Shown: piece after piece, positions 51,206-61,624 of the stretch
Layout of the letters: every line of letters starts with the position of its first letter
Numbering within the stretch: the stretch's first letter is position 1
Assembly (NCBI RefSeq): GCF_000276665.1
Contig: NW_004955423.1
Coordinates: forward strand, 6,192,842 to 6,256,841
Source: Chinchilla lanigera
Lineage: Eukaryota > Chordata > Mammalia > Rodentia > Chinchillidae
Length of the DNA stretch: 64,000 nt
Reading direction: 5' to 3'
Notes under the pieces: generated by a model
Told to the model about the DNA's origin: nothing
What the model saw: only the letters and a program-made list of their open reading frames with translations
The model's database searches: none
Program-made: the position numbers and the translations under genes

Positions 51206-51637
51206 ATAAAACATACTAAAGGTTTTAAGTAAATGTTCTTTTCGTTACAAGTCACAGAAGCACAACTCAGGCTAGTTAAAACACCAGAGAAAATTTATGG
51301 GAAGAATCTGGGTTAGCTCATAGAATTGAAGGAAACGGTACTCCAGCTATGAAGTAGGACCATCAGAAGTGAAATAAAACCCCAGAACTTATTGTCTTAA
51401 AGTTGTAATTCTATTTCTTTCTGCCTCATCTTTAGACGTTAGTTCCATTTCTTTTCATTCATTTATGTATTTGAAAAAGTGTCACATGATCATAGAGGCT
51501 TGCAGGTTCCAAGATCTTCAGGGAGGGCCAGCAAGCTGGAGACCCAGGAGAAATGATGGCTTAGTTCCAGTCTGAACCTGAAGGCCTGAGAACAAGAGAA
51601 CTGATGGAGTTCCCTGAAAGGGCAAAACCTCAAGACT

Positions 51638-52033
51638 CTATGAGTTACTTTTTCATTGCTGGGACAAAATACTGTACGTGCACAACTTAAAATACAAAAA
51701 GGTTATTTTAGCTTACAGTTTCAGATGTTTCAGTTCATGGTCAGTTGGCTCTCAGGCAAAAAATGTTCACTTCCTGGCAGCCAGGAAGAGAAAAATCAAG
51801 AAGAGTCAGAGAAGATATCCCCTTCTATGTTATGTTCCCAGTGGTCTACCTGCTCCAGTGAGGCCCCACTTCCTAATGGCCTATTCAACCATGAACCCAC
51901 TAATAGATTATTAGTTAATAGATTATTAACCCCTGGATGAGGTTAACGCTCCATGTCTAATCACCTTTCAAAAGCCCTACTTGGGATTACATGGGTCTTT
52001 GGGGGACATTTCTGCCCTCCCCTCAAACTATAC
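51638..52033 (-). mobile_element. MaLR-type LTR
   Basis: ATGAGTTACTTTTTCATTGCTGGGACAAAATACTG, GGTTATTTTAGCTTACAGTTTCAG, GCCCCACTTCCTAATGGCC and TGGGGGACATTTCTGCC parallel the antisense MT/MST-type LTR. More diverged than the copies at 37241 and 53456; edges approximate. Confidence 0.6.
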
Positions 52034-52789
52034 GTGTGAGAAGAGCAGGGTTTTCAAGTCCAAGGAAAGGAAATAGAACAAATATTTGAGTTTCAAAGCA
52101 ATCTAGCAGGAAGATTCTTATTCCAGAGGATCAGCCTCTTTGCTATGTTGAGAACTTTGACTCTGAATGAGGCCCACTGAACCTAGCGAGAAAAATCTCC
52201 TTTATTCCATCTCTCAATTCAAATATTAATCTATTCCAGAAACACTCTCACATTCAAAGAAAAAAGCTAGAATATCTGTGTTTTCTGTGGCCCATTCAAA
52301 TTGGCTCATAAAGTTAATCACCAAGAACATGTCTGATTTGAAAAACAAAGAAATCGAAAACCTTCCCTTCCTTTTCATCTCCTGTTTGGAAAATCCTAAA
52401 TATGAACTCTTATTAGCTCTTCTATGGACAAATCACTGCCACTCCCAGGATGGAGGATTATAAGTGAACCAGACTGGTCACTTGGTTATTTCTGTGATGG
52501 AAAGGATGGGATGAAATATTTTAACTAGTAATCTTCATTTTTAACAGACATATATAGCTAAAATTGACAAGAGACACTTCCTTTAAAGAAACGGTAATAG
52601 AACAGTAAAGTGAAGCCAAAATAATAAATAGCTACCACACACATCATGCTGTCAAAAAGCGTGCAAGCTATTTAGAGGAGCAAAGCCAACACTGGGATTC
52701 ATGAGCAGTTTATAATGATGTACCTCACATTGACATAACCAAAAAGTGCACAGTGGTGCATAGAATAGAAAAGTCCAGAAACCCAGTTA

Positions 52790-52950
52790 TAATCAGGAAA
52801 TGCTTCATAACAGGGACAGAATTCAAACTGGGCCTTGAAAGATTTAGATGGAAGTAGAGATATTAGCCAAAGCCTTTGAAGTGAGGAGAATGAGGTTAGA
52901 ATAAGTACAGCATACTGTTGAAAGAACTTCCAGAGCTGAAAGAAGGGAGA
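52790..52950 (-). mobile_element. L2-like fragment (antisense)
   Basis: ATGCTTCATAACAGGGACAGAATTCAAACTGGGCCTTGAAAGATTTAGATGG resembles the reverse of the L2 3' body. Diverged. Confidence 0.5.
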
Positions 52951-53354
52951 CAGTATTATGCAGTCACTTATTGAGAGATTTGAGGAACGACTCGTACAAC
53001 ATCACCTCATTAACCTTCTTGCTACATCCTTGATTTAATGCACAAAATATTTACCCATCTTAGCTGACATTTAGATGTTTCTTAAAATTTCATTTCTTCT
53101 TTTGTTAGGGTGACTGTATACTTTGTCATCCAGGCTAGAATACTTCAAAGTTAAATTGAGAATGGGCGTAGTAGTCTTCTCAATTCTCAATCCCCATAGT
53201 CCTCCATCCCACTCAAAGTTCAATGCTATCATAAGCTCATGTACAGCATTCATGCTAGATGTCTAAACACATACTGTAGTTTCTTGTCTTGTTCTTTTCT
53301 AAGACTTTTGTCTGTATTTCATTTCACCTTCCAACTACTTTGGCACAGTGGTTC

Positions 53355-53459
53355 TGAATTTGTGACCATCTAGATTGGACTACACTGTCTGTGCAGTGCC
53401 CCATTGTATCCCACTCTCTGAACTTGTGACCATCTAGAATGGGCTACACTGTATCTGTG
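53355..53459. repeat. Local direct duplication of about 40 bases
   Basis: TGTGACCATCTAGATTGGAC at about 53361 and TGTGACCATCTAGAATGGGC at about 53424 lie in a common frame of about 40 bases (53355-53393 and 53419-53459), 64 bases apart. The second copy ends at the left edge of the next LTR. Confidence 0.85.
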
Positions 53460-53826
53460 TTAGTTTTCTCTCATTGCTAAGACAAAATACCTGACACCCA
53501 AAATTAAGGAAGGAAAGATTTATTTAGCTCGCAGATTGTGGAGGTTTCAGTCCATACTCAACTGGTTCAGTGGCAGAGTGGTACATGGCAGAGGGGAACA
53601 GTTCATGGTAGCAGAAAATAGCAAAAGCAACAAGAGCAAAAAGGGAGGAGTGAGCAAGCAAGCTCTTTCCCTCCCTTATATTGTATGCAAGCTACCCATT
53701 CCAGGGCAGGTGCCATACTCACACCGATAATCCCAGCATTGGACCATGCATTGATTGAAAACTCCAGCAGCCAACCCCCTGCCGGCATGAGGCTTTGTAG
53801 GGAACATCTAGACACAAACCATAGCA
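53456..53826 (-). mobile_element. MaLR (MT-like) solo LTR
   Basis: TGTGTTAGTTTTCTCTC at the left and AACCATAGCA at the right give TG...CA termini. GTATC at 53451-53455 and 53827-53831 is a perfect 5-base target duplication. The 371-base interior parallels 37241-37619 (AAATTAAGGAAGGAAAGATTTATTTAGCTCGCAGATTGTGGAGG). There is no internal sequence, so it arose by LTR-LTR recombination or is a lone relic. Confidence 0.85.
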
Positions 53827-53899
53827 GTATCTAAATCTTAATTTCCCTGAAACAGTATTTTATTTAATCTTATCATAATTTTCTCTTTTTCTAAAAGTG

Positions 53900-55390
53900 T
53901 TAAGTCATTCACTAGGTCACTGTTCTTCAAGTAAGGATCTCAGTGTCTTGAGTTGAGTTATTTCTTTCTTCAGTACGACAGCCCCTTTTAGTCTCTAAAC
54001 TTTCCATCACAAGCTTTGCCATCAGATATTTTCTATCCACAGCCTGACTCATTTTCCTTTTTCAATTATATTGGGCATCGTGTCCCATCTGGCTAGGCCA
54101 GTCTTTTCCCTTTCACCTCTTTCATATCTATTTTTCATCTTGCCTCTATGGACTGAATCCATCTCTCCTTATCTCTACCATAAATATTTTCAGTCTTTTC
54201 CATTTTTGAAGATTCTTTCTGAATCTTAGAAACATACTCAGTTTTTTCCATTGGTCCCATATAGCTCTTCTCTTATCATCCTTTTATTCTCCATTCTTGA
54301 TTTCTAATTTCCTTCTAGATACTATGGCAATCTTCCTTACTATGAAATCTAATAGATCATATCTTAACAAATTTCTGCTTCTAACACATTACTACCACTT
54401 TGTCCAATCATATTCTTTTTCATTCTCCTTGATCCTTCCTATTCTTCTTTTTTGTCTCTTTATAAATTATTTTCTTAATTGTGATGTTCCTTGAGGACAT
54501 AGAACTTTCAATACTTTCTTTGCGATAGCCCCCTTCCTCGAGTTTACCTGACCAAGTGTTCTGAAGTCTCCAAATATATGTATTCAGTTTAGAAATCTGT
54601 TCTGAATTTCAAACCCAGATGTCTATTTTTCATGGATACAACTATGTGAATATACTTTTACTGTTTCAACAGCAATAAGTACAGATTTGAATTAATTACC
54701 TGACCCCATTCCTTCAGTATCTTTCTCAGCTTCAGTGACCTCATCCACCCAGTTATCCATGGTAGAAACCTAAGAATCATTCTTTGATTTTCCCTTTTGT
54801 CACTAACACACTAAATGTATCACCAAGTATTGTGAATTGAATATCCAGAATATTTAGCAATGTGTTCCCTAGGCCACTCTCCTTTGCTACTTCTCTAGTT
54901 TAAGCTTTTCTTACCTTTCCCCAAGACTATCATAATTGCCTTCTAAATGGCTTCTTACTCTTCCCTTTATCCCATGAACATCCTCCAAATTTATTCTTCA
55001 AGTGGAAAATGAAGATACTTATCTAAAGTCCATGTGTTTTCACCTCTTCTGTTTTATTTTAATGCCATCAGTGACTTTTTGCATTCCTTGCATGTAATTT
55101 AACTTCATGTACCTTCAACAATGGATACAAGAGTGTCTCTTTGTAATCACCTTAACAGGGTACAAAACTTCTCATTTATCTTCCTGGCTTCATTTTCTAT
55201 AAGTAACAGATACAATGAAATATAGGTACCCATAATTCTGTTCCTTACATCTGTGTTTTTCATAAACACTATACACTCTGTCTGGAACACACCTTCTCCT
55301 TTACTTCTCCTATGCTACTCTACTCATAAATGTAGCTCAGGTGTCATTTTGTCCAAGGAGTCCCTCCCAATCATCCCTTAATTGGGTTAG
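53900..55390 (+). mobile_element. L2/CR1-type LINE, long diverged fragment
   Basis: Pyrimidine-rich strand with L2-like order: segments near 54600 (CAGATGTCTATTTTTCATGG), CATCCACCCAGTTATCCATG, CTTCTAAATGGCTTCTTACTC and TCTGTCTGGAACACACC followed by CTCAGGTGTCATTTTGTCCAAGGAGTCCCTCCC near the 3' end. Part of it (54719-54870) is duplicated downstream. Confidence 0.6.
54719..54870 (+). repeat. 152-base direct duplication, copy 1
   Basis: From ATCTTTCTCAGCTTCAGTGA to AGCAATGTGTTCCCT. Nearly identical to 55722-55873, offset 1003 bases. It differs at only a handful of positions, far fewer than expected for two independent ancient L2 copies. Confidence 0.95.
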
Positions 55391-55721
55391 GCACCTGTAT
55401 CAGTCAGATCAGTGCAGAAAATGGAACCTGCTTAACGTATTTCAAGCAGGAACGAATTTAATAGCAAAGCAGGATGGTTATAATATCAGTACCAATGTTT
55501 GTGTTGGCCAGGGAAACCTAGGATATGTGGTAGAGATGAAGCTCAAAGTGCCCAGCTTAACGAAACAATGCACAACCTGTCTCCTCTTACTATAATGTCC
55601 TATGTGGATCAGTAAAGGAATTTACCTTTCTTTATAGTCACTCAGAGACCCACACTGGCAGAGATAGTGCTTATTGAAATTCAGAGTCTACTACAGCTGG
55701 AGATCAAAGAGATACTGGAGG

Positions 55722-55873
55722 ATCTTTCTCAGCTTCAGTGATCTCACCCACCCAGTTATCCATGTTAGAAAACTAAGAACCATTCTTTGATTTTCCCTTT
55801 TGTCACTAACACACTAAATGTATCACCAAGTATTATGAATTGAATATCCAGAATATTTAGCAATGTGCTCCCT
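55722..55873 (+). repeat. 152-base direct duplication, copy 2
   Basis: Second copy of the L2-derived segment. Sequence on either side does not match the flanks of copy 1, so the block was copied as a defined piece. Confidence 0.95.
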
Positions 55874-55880
55874 TGTCCTG

Positions 55881-55926
55881 CAGCTTGTCCTGGAATTAAC
55901 CCTCAGCTTGTCCTGGAATTAACTCT
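55881..55926 (+). repeat. 23-base tandem repeat, two units
   Basis: CAGCTTGTCCTGGAATTAAC followed by CCT, then the same with TCT. It begins eight bases after the end of duplication copy 2. Confidence 0.95.
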
Positions 55927-55989
55927 CATGATGGCTGTTCTTTTTATTGGTCAGGCCTTGCTGTTTGGTCCCCTATAGCTCTATGTGCA

Positions 55990-56290
55990 GTTTTCTCTGT
56001 GCCCAGAAAAAGGGAGCTGGATATTGGAAGGTACCGCTGTAAAGACGTAGAAGCTGAAACTCCAGACGATAAAAGAATTTCCCCCACAGTTGCACCGATA
56101 ACACTTGGCAGAGCTGGAGTTCGGTTTGTACTGTTGTTTGATTTGTCCACTGCTCCTCTCATCTTACCTCTTCTCAGCCCCTTCCTCGGTGGGAAGCATG
56201 CTCCTAACTCCTCTGATGATACATTTGTTTGGGTCAACGGATGATGAGGAAAGTGACAAATGCTGCTTCCAAACAGAGGAACCAATACAC
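55990..56290. other. CpG-retaining segment of unknown origin
   Basis: At least seven CpGs lie in about 230 bases (for example GGTACCGCTG, AAGACGTAG, CACCGATA, TTCGGTTT, CAACGGATG), in a generally CpG-poor intron. Frames on both strands stay open for 81-113 codons, but the translations match nothing I know. Confidence 0.4.
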
Positions 56291-56698
56291 ATCACCTGGT
56301 TGCACTTTCCCATCTGCCATAAGTGTGGCATTTCCCAAACACATTCTGTATCTTCAACCTAGAATGATGTGTATATGGAGTAGAGCTTCATGCAGCTGAC
56401 AGACCATATTTAGCATGAGTAAGATGTAAACCTCTGCTATTGTAAGGCATTAGTTGTTGGTGTTGTCCTTTACTTCAGTCTAGTTTAATATTATTTAATA
56501 AATACAAATTATGAAGAGCTCACAAAACTCAATGAAATACTGAGAATCCTGGAATCGGAAAGGACTGAAATCTTAGTTTGGGCTCATGGGGCAAAAAAAT
56601 GTACATAGCCTTAAAATTAGAATGATTTGTATCAAGCATCTTCTGATTATGTCTCCTAAAGCAAGATCTAAATTCCCAACGGGGAAAGACTGATTAAG

Positions 56699-56730
56699 AG
56701 GAGAGAGAGAGAGACAGTGAGAGTGAGAGC

Positions 56731-56779
<49 letters not shown>

Positions 56780-56797
56780 AGGGAGAGCGACAGGGAC
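56699..56797. repeat. (GA)n microsatellite
   Basis: GA units with GACAGT and GCAAAACA interruptions, ending in GGGAGA units. Confidence 0.97.
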
Positions 56798-57129
56798 CAG
56801 GATGGACAGAGTAGGAGAGACTTACTGGTTCTGATCCAGAATGGTCACATGCTGGTCCAGCCTTCTGCCAAAGAGGATGGGGCTGCTGGAGGGCAGACCA
56901 AAATAGCTGGCCATCTTCCCTGGACCACAAGGAATGCGGAAGTGGTAATTCCCCAGAGCAAAAGATGCTGAAATCTGAGATGAAGGGTAGAAATGGCATC
57001 CCTAATAGCAGTCCATTGAAATGGCAGTAATTATTCATCCTTGGTGTCCCCCCCATCCCCCTCGCTCTTTCATAACTACATAAACCATCTACCCCCTCTC
57101 TGCTTCCCAAACCAGGCATCTTTAATAAC

Positions 57130-57740
57130 CTTGCAGAAGTCTTTTATTTGGCAGTGCTCAGCTTCCCGTCCCCTCCGCTCAAATCAATAGGAAAAAATAA
57201 AGATAATCTACATTAATTTGGTTGCAGTTGTTTTAACATCCCCTGAAACCTTGAAGTTCAGCAGTACTGGGCCAGCTTGAAGAAAACCTTTCTGACAGGA
57301 AAGCGAGTTTCAAAAAAAAATGTTCCCCAGTTTGCTAGGCTTATAAGCCTAGGGCAAGTTTAATTAAACTCAATGGAGCATTTTAAAGTGAAGAAAAAAT
57401 TAGGACAGCAAGAAAAACGTGTTGATTGTTTCCTAATTATGCTGTGGACTTTCTCTCTAATGCATCCCCCCTCCTTTCCCTCCCTAAATAAAATAACTGG
57501 CACGTTAAGTTTGCGCAGAGAAGATTGCATCTCAACCGGGCATTCTTCACAGGCCCAGTCCACTGCCTCCCAGTACAGGACCTGGTTTTTTGATACTTTC
57601 ACATTTTCAATAGAGATATTTAACCAAATGTTTAAAAAGAGAGAAAAATTCAAGGAACATATTAGATTCCATCCATTCCCAACCCTTTTATCAAAGAGGT
57701 TCTCTTCCCTTAGCCCCTCTTCCAACATGGATTCCAATAC
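57130..57740. promoter_or_regulatory. Candidate conserved element with paired palindromes
   Basis: Unique sequence with several retained CpGs (AAGCGAG, AACGTG, GCACGTTA, TTTGCGCAG, AACCGGG). It holds two perfect palindromes close together: CTAGGCTTATAAGCCTAG (57335-57352) and GTTTAATTAAAC (57358-57369). Open frames overlap on both strands, which I take to be a by-product of composition. The combination fits a conserved enhancer, but conservation is untested. Confidence 0.3.
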
Positions 57741-57756
57741 CATAAAAGATGCAGTC

Positions 57757-57845
57757 GGGGCTGGGGATTTAGCTCAGCGGCACAGCGCCTGCTTGGCAAG
57801 CACAAGGTCATGAGTTCGATTCCCAGTACCGGGGGAGTGGGGGGG
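57757..57845 (+). mobile_element. ID-type SINE with a G-rich 3' tail
   Basis: GGGGCTGGGGATTTAGCTCAG, GCGCCTGCTTGGCAAGCAC, AAGGTCATGAGTTCGATTCCC and CAGTACCGGGGGAGTGGGGG. AGATGCAGTC at 57747-57756 and 57846-57855 is a perfect 10-base duplication. The usual A-rich tail is replaced by Gs. Confidence 0.94.
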
Positions 57846-58344
57846 AGATGCAGTCAACTGCATACTGTGTTTTTAGAGACATGGTTAAGATTAATTTACT
57901 TCCCCATTTTTATTTATAAGGGACATACATTAACACAAACTAATCTTTTCTGAATAGGATAGCCACACTGCTGATATAATCACATTCAAAAGTTAAAAAA
58001 GAAGACCAGCAGTTATAATCCATTTGTTTCAAAGATAATGGCTCATACATGTCAGGCATTTACATGTAGTCTTGTTATGAGTAAGTGAATAACTGACATT
58101 CAGATTTGAGAAATATACTTATGGATTTTGGAGACTTCAGAGACCAGCTTGCTGGAACTTGTAGCGACAATTATAGTTGCCTAAGCCTTGCAGCAGGTCG
58201 CTGAGGAGTTGACCATAGATCTGGACATGAAGGAAAAAGGTAAGTCTGGGTATAACTCTCAAACTAGAGATTCTCTGAATCATCAGCACAGGAATTAAAA
58301 TTCATTGTGTCTCAATATGAAAGGTGTTACAAAATTCCATTAAA

Positions 58345-58433
58345 AGAAAGAGTAATAGTTGACACTTAAGTAGTACTTGCTGTGTACCAGCTACTGCTTT
58401 AACCAATTTATATATATGTATATGTAGAGAGAA

Positions 58434-58472
<39 letters not shown>

Positions 58473-58555
58473 TTTTACCATCTCAACATTCCTGTAAGGT
58501 ACAGACAAGTTACACAGTAAGCTAAAGTTACATTGCTAAGTTTGCACATAGATGA
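58345..58555 (-). mobile_element. MIR, interrupted by a microsatellite
   Basis: AGAGTAATAGTTGACACTTAAGTAGTACTTGCTGTGTACCAGCTACTGCTTTAACC is antisense MIR. After the TA/CA tract, TTTTACCATCTCAACATTCCTGTAAGGTAC and TTACATTGCTAAG continue it. Confidence 0.75.
58409..58470. repeat. (TA)n(CA)n microsatellite
   Basis: TATATATG units, a GAGAGAA break, TATATA and then about 15 CA units. It grew inside the MIR. Confidence 0.95.
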
Positions 58556-58559
58556 CTGT

Positions 58560-59900
58560 TGACTAAATACGATCTGGCAGAGAACACAATGGGAAATACC
58601 AAGAAACTCAGTAGCTCCCAAATGTCTCACTGCTAAGGACCCCTTTGTTTCTATTTGCCTGTGTGGGCTGCTGTGCTTTGAAAGGTTTTGACTACTGCAT
58701 CACAAAAAAATGGGGAGGGAGACTCCAATGAAAATGATTATATTAATTATTTTACAAATAAATATATTAGGTAGACATTTGGAAATCGCTAGAAGAATAT
58801 GTGTTTTAACAGGGATAAAGAGCTAAAATTGTCCCTTGATTTAAATATCTGATGGAGCTGAACTAGAACATGTCTTTGGAGAATGGAATTCTACTATTCT
58901 ATTCCCTGTTAAATTCTGTACTATTTCTGCCAACCTTATTTCCCACCCATCTATGGTTCTCTAAGGCAGTGATTCATACAAGATTTAGGTGAATATTTTG
59001 GAATACTATAGGTGGTCTATGGGATATCCTGAATTTGAACAACACTGGAGCAAGTCTGAAAAGGCTACCACTGAGTATGAGATATGGTTGCTCCCTGCAT
59101 TAACCTCATGTGGATTCTCAAAGATCAGTAGATAATCACTGGACTGAGATCATCAGCAGTTGCTCAGGCTCCTTCTTCTATCCAGTCCATGTGGCATTCT
59201 ACATGTGAGTACTGATTATAGCTAGGCAACTCAACACAAGTTAAAACCTTAAATATGCATGTGGTAACTTTTCTGGGAATCAGTAAAGAATAACAGGAAA
59301 AGAAGTAGACCAACAGCGGTGGAAACCCCAGATCTCCCACAAGTGGTTCTGTGAGTGTGGTTAACAGACGTGATTTTCCTGGGCTTTAGCAACCTTACCT
59401 GTCAAACCTAGGTATCAGATCAGAAGATGTGTACTATCCATTTTTACTTGAAGTTACTTACTGCAGAATACTGGAACAACATGCACAACAGGGCCAAAAT
59501 TACTCATTAATTCAACATTTGTCAGATTTGGAGCTTCAAATGCATCGTCTCTGACAAGGACAAAGCCTGGTATTTGAGGCTTTGATAACTTTGCTTCCTT
59601 CTTTCCACTTTTTCATCTTACTCTCAAAATGATTGTTTTCTTTTTCAATGGGAGCTCCCTTTAGACCTTAACACATTTTAAAGACTATTTTTTTGTCCTT
59701 TTGCTAGAAATTTATACTCCACTTCCTCTAACTCTATAATCTCCATCTTGGAGAAACTCTTGCAGATTTCATAGCACAGTCAAATGCTACTTTCTTCTAG
59801 GCCCTCAGAGATCAAATTAGACCTCTGAACAGACGTGAATTTCACTCATCTGGTCTTTTCTTTGATTTTTCATATTAAAATGTAGCTTAAAATACCCTAA
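58560..59900. other. Unassigned sequence
   Basis: No gene and no repeat I can name with confidence. Confidence 0.35.
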
Positions 59901-59902
59901 AG

Positions 59903-60108
59903 TTCAAGTTTCTCAACCTTAGAACTGTAATACTTGGGGCCAGATAATCCATCCTTGTGGGTTTCCTGGCATCTGTGTTGTAGAGTGTTTAGCAGTATTT
60001 ATGGCCTCTACCGTCTAGATGCCAGTAGCACCAACCCCACCAGTTGTAATTTCTCTGGACTTTGCCAAATGTCCATTAAGAGCAAAATTGTACCCTGGTA
60101 AGAACAAG
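59903..60108. mobile_element. MER20-like hAT element
   Basis: TTCAAGTTTCTCAACCTTAG, GGGGCCAGATAATCCATCC, GTTTAGCAGTATTTATGGCCTCTACC, TAGATGCCAGTAGCACC, TTGCCAAATGTCC and GCAAAATTG occur in MER20 order. Non-autonomous DNA transposon relic; no target duplication is clear. Confidence 0.8.
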
Positions 60109-60215
60109 ATATTTGTGTATCTATCTTAGCTTTTTTTCTCCACAGGACTTAGGACAGTACGTGCTAGCATAAATATTTGTAGAAGGAATGAATTAATAAA
60201 TCATTGTTGAATAAT
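60109..60215 (+). mobile_element. L2 3' end fragment
   Basis: CTCCACAGGACTTAGGACAGTACGTGC, then ATAAATATTTGTAGAAGGAATGAATTAATAAATC, resembles the sense L2 3' terminus. Confidence 0.5.
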
Positions 60216-60740
60216 TATTTGTATAATGAATGGATTTCTTTCAAATCATTACAATTCAACTATCTGTTCTATTAAGTCCTGAGTTAAAAGAAGAGGCAAA
60301 CATTTGTGGTAGTTGGCTGAAAAGACTGCAGGCAGGACTGATATTTACCTAAACTTCCTCTCTAACTTGTACTCTGTGTGAACTTCATGCTAAGGAATAA
60401 GCAGCTTGAACTTGTCATGTGCTTTTGCTTTAGATTCTTACTAACACTGGCTTCACATTGTTCGAGTAGCAGAAGGAAGCTGGGCTCATCTTCCTGAGAC
60501 AGTTTCTTTGTGTTTATGATGCGAGCCAAGGCCGAGAACAACATCAGACAATAACAGGAGGGGAGTGGCAGAGGAGGAAAGATAGGAATCAGAATTTCAG
60601 AAGACCAGGTCTGGAGTAATTGTTCGTGCTGAAGCAATGTCATTTGTCTCCTTGTAGGTTATATCTTTAAGATAAGGTAAGGTACTTAAAGTAGTGCTTG
60701 TTTGAGATTGAGCAGACCTTCTGGCTCAAAAGTAATATAC
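60216..60740. other. Unassigned, unique-looking sequence
   Basis: No repeat recognised; several CpGs near 60520-60630. Possibly conserved, untested. Confidence 0.3.
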
Positions 60741-60746
60741 TCGGAA

Positions 60747-60872
60747 GCTGGGCATGATGGTGCATGCCTGTAATCTCAGCTCTTGGGAAGCTGAGGCAGG
60801 AGGACCACAATGAGTTTAAGGCCGGCCTGAACTACATAGCAAGACACTGTCTCAAAACAAACAAACCAAATA
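60747..60872 (+). mobile_element. B1-type SINE lacking the internal duplication
   Basis: GCTGGGCATGATGGTGCATGCC, GGAAGCTGAGGCAGGAGGACC, GTTTAAGGCCGGCCTGAACTACATAGC and CACTGTCTCAAAAC. Shorter than the copy at 2367 because the GAGTTCAAG unit occurs once. Confidence 0.88.
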
Positions 60873-61414
60873 TATAAGAATACTCCATTGAAAGAAGCAG
60901 AGCATGACTGACCAATGCATGTGAAGCACTTTCATGGTCAAGGTGTGTAAGACTGGCTGGTCCATCATCAGGAAGGTAAAGTTCCGTCTCAGAGACAGCC
61001 AAGTCTTAGGCACCTGCCAGCAACCAGGACCAAGAACAGAGCCAGGATGCAGAGAAGAATCTAACAGGTTGTATGTCTGTATCTCTCACGGGATTTCAAT
61101 TAAAAACAAAGTGCCAGCTTGTTGAGTCAGCTGTTGTTTTCGGTTATTCTCCTGTCTTCTATTACCAAAGATAATTGAGAACTGACTTAGTATTCTTTGC
61201 AGCAGGATTAATGCCTGTTCTAAACCCATTGCCTCTTTTCCTTTGAGCTTCAAGCTCAGTCACTGTTAGTTTCTTCCACTGATGCTTTCAAGAATTTTAT
61301 GGACATCAAGTGGGCATCATTCAATATATACACACTTAGTTCTTCTGTATCAGTAGTATAACAAGAACAACAATACAGTTTCAGTAATAGTTATGACTCC
61401 CACCAAAAAATGTT

Positions 61415-61618
61415 AATATTTCAGAGGACTTGTGACAAGCATTATGCAAAGCACTTAATATATTAATAACCCTCAGGTGATGTTGCAAGTCATTGTTACC
61501 ACTCTGAAGTTAAAGGAGCTAAGGCTTAAAGAGTTTGATAAATGTCTGATATAGAGCAGCTGATGGTTGAATAGAGCTAGGATTTGAATCCAAGTGATTC
61601 TTGTTTGAAATTTGCTCG
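61415..61618 (-). mobile_element. MIR SINE
   Basis: AAGCATTATGCAAAGCACTTAATATATTAATAACCCTC, AAAGGAGCTAAGGCTTAAAGAGTTTG and GAGCTAGGATTTGAATCCAAG follow antisense MIR order. Confidence 0.75.
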
Positions 61619-61624
61619 TAACCA

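Noticed and set aside
56694..57119. 141-codon - strand open frame rich in Ser-Leu
   Set aside because: Translation of the GA/CT microsatellite and its neighbourhood.
57360..57813. Overlapping 127- and 146-codon open frames on opposite strands
   Set aside because: The + frame runs into an ID SINE and neither shows a domain. More likely a compositional effect in a unique segment than a gene.
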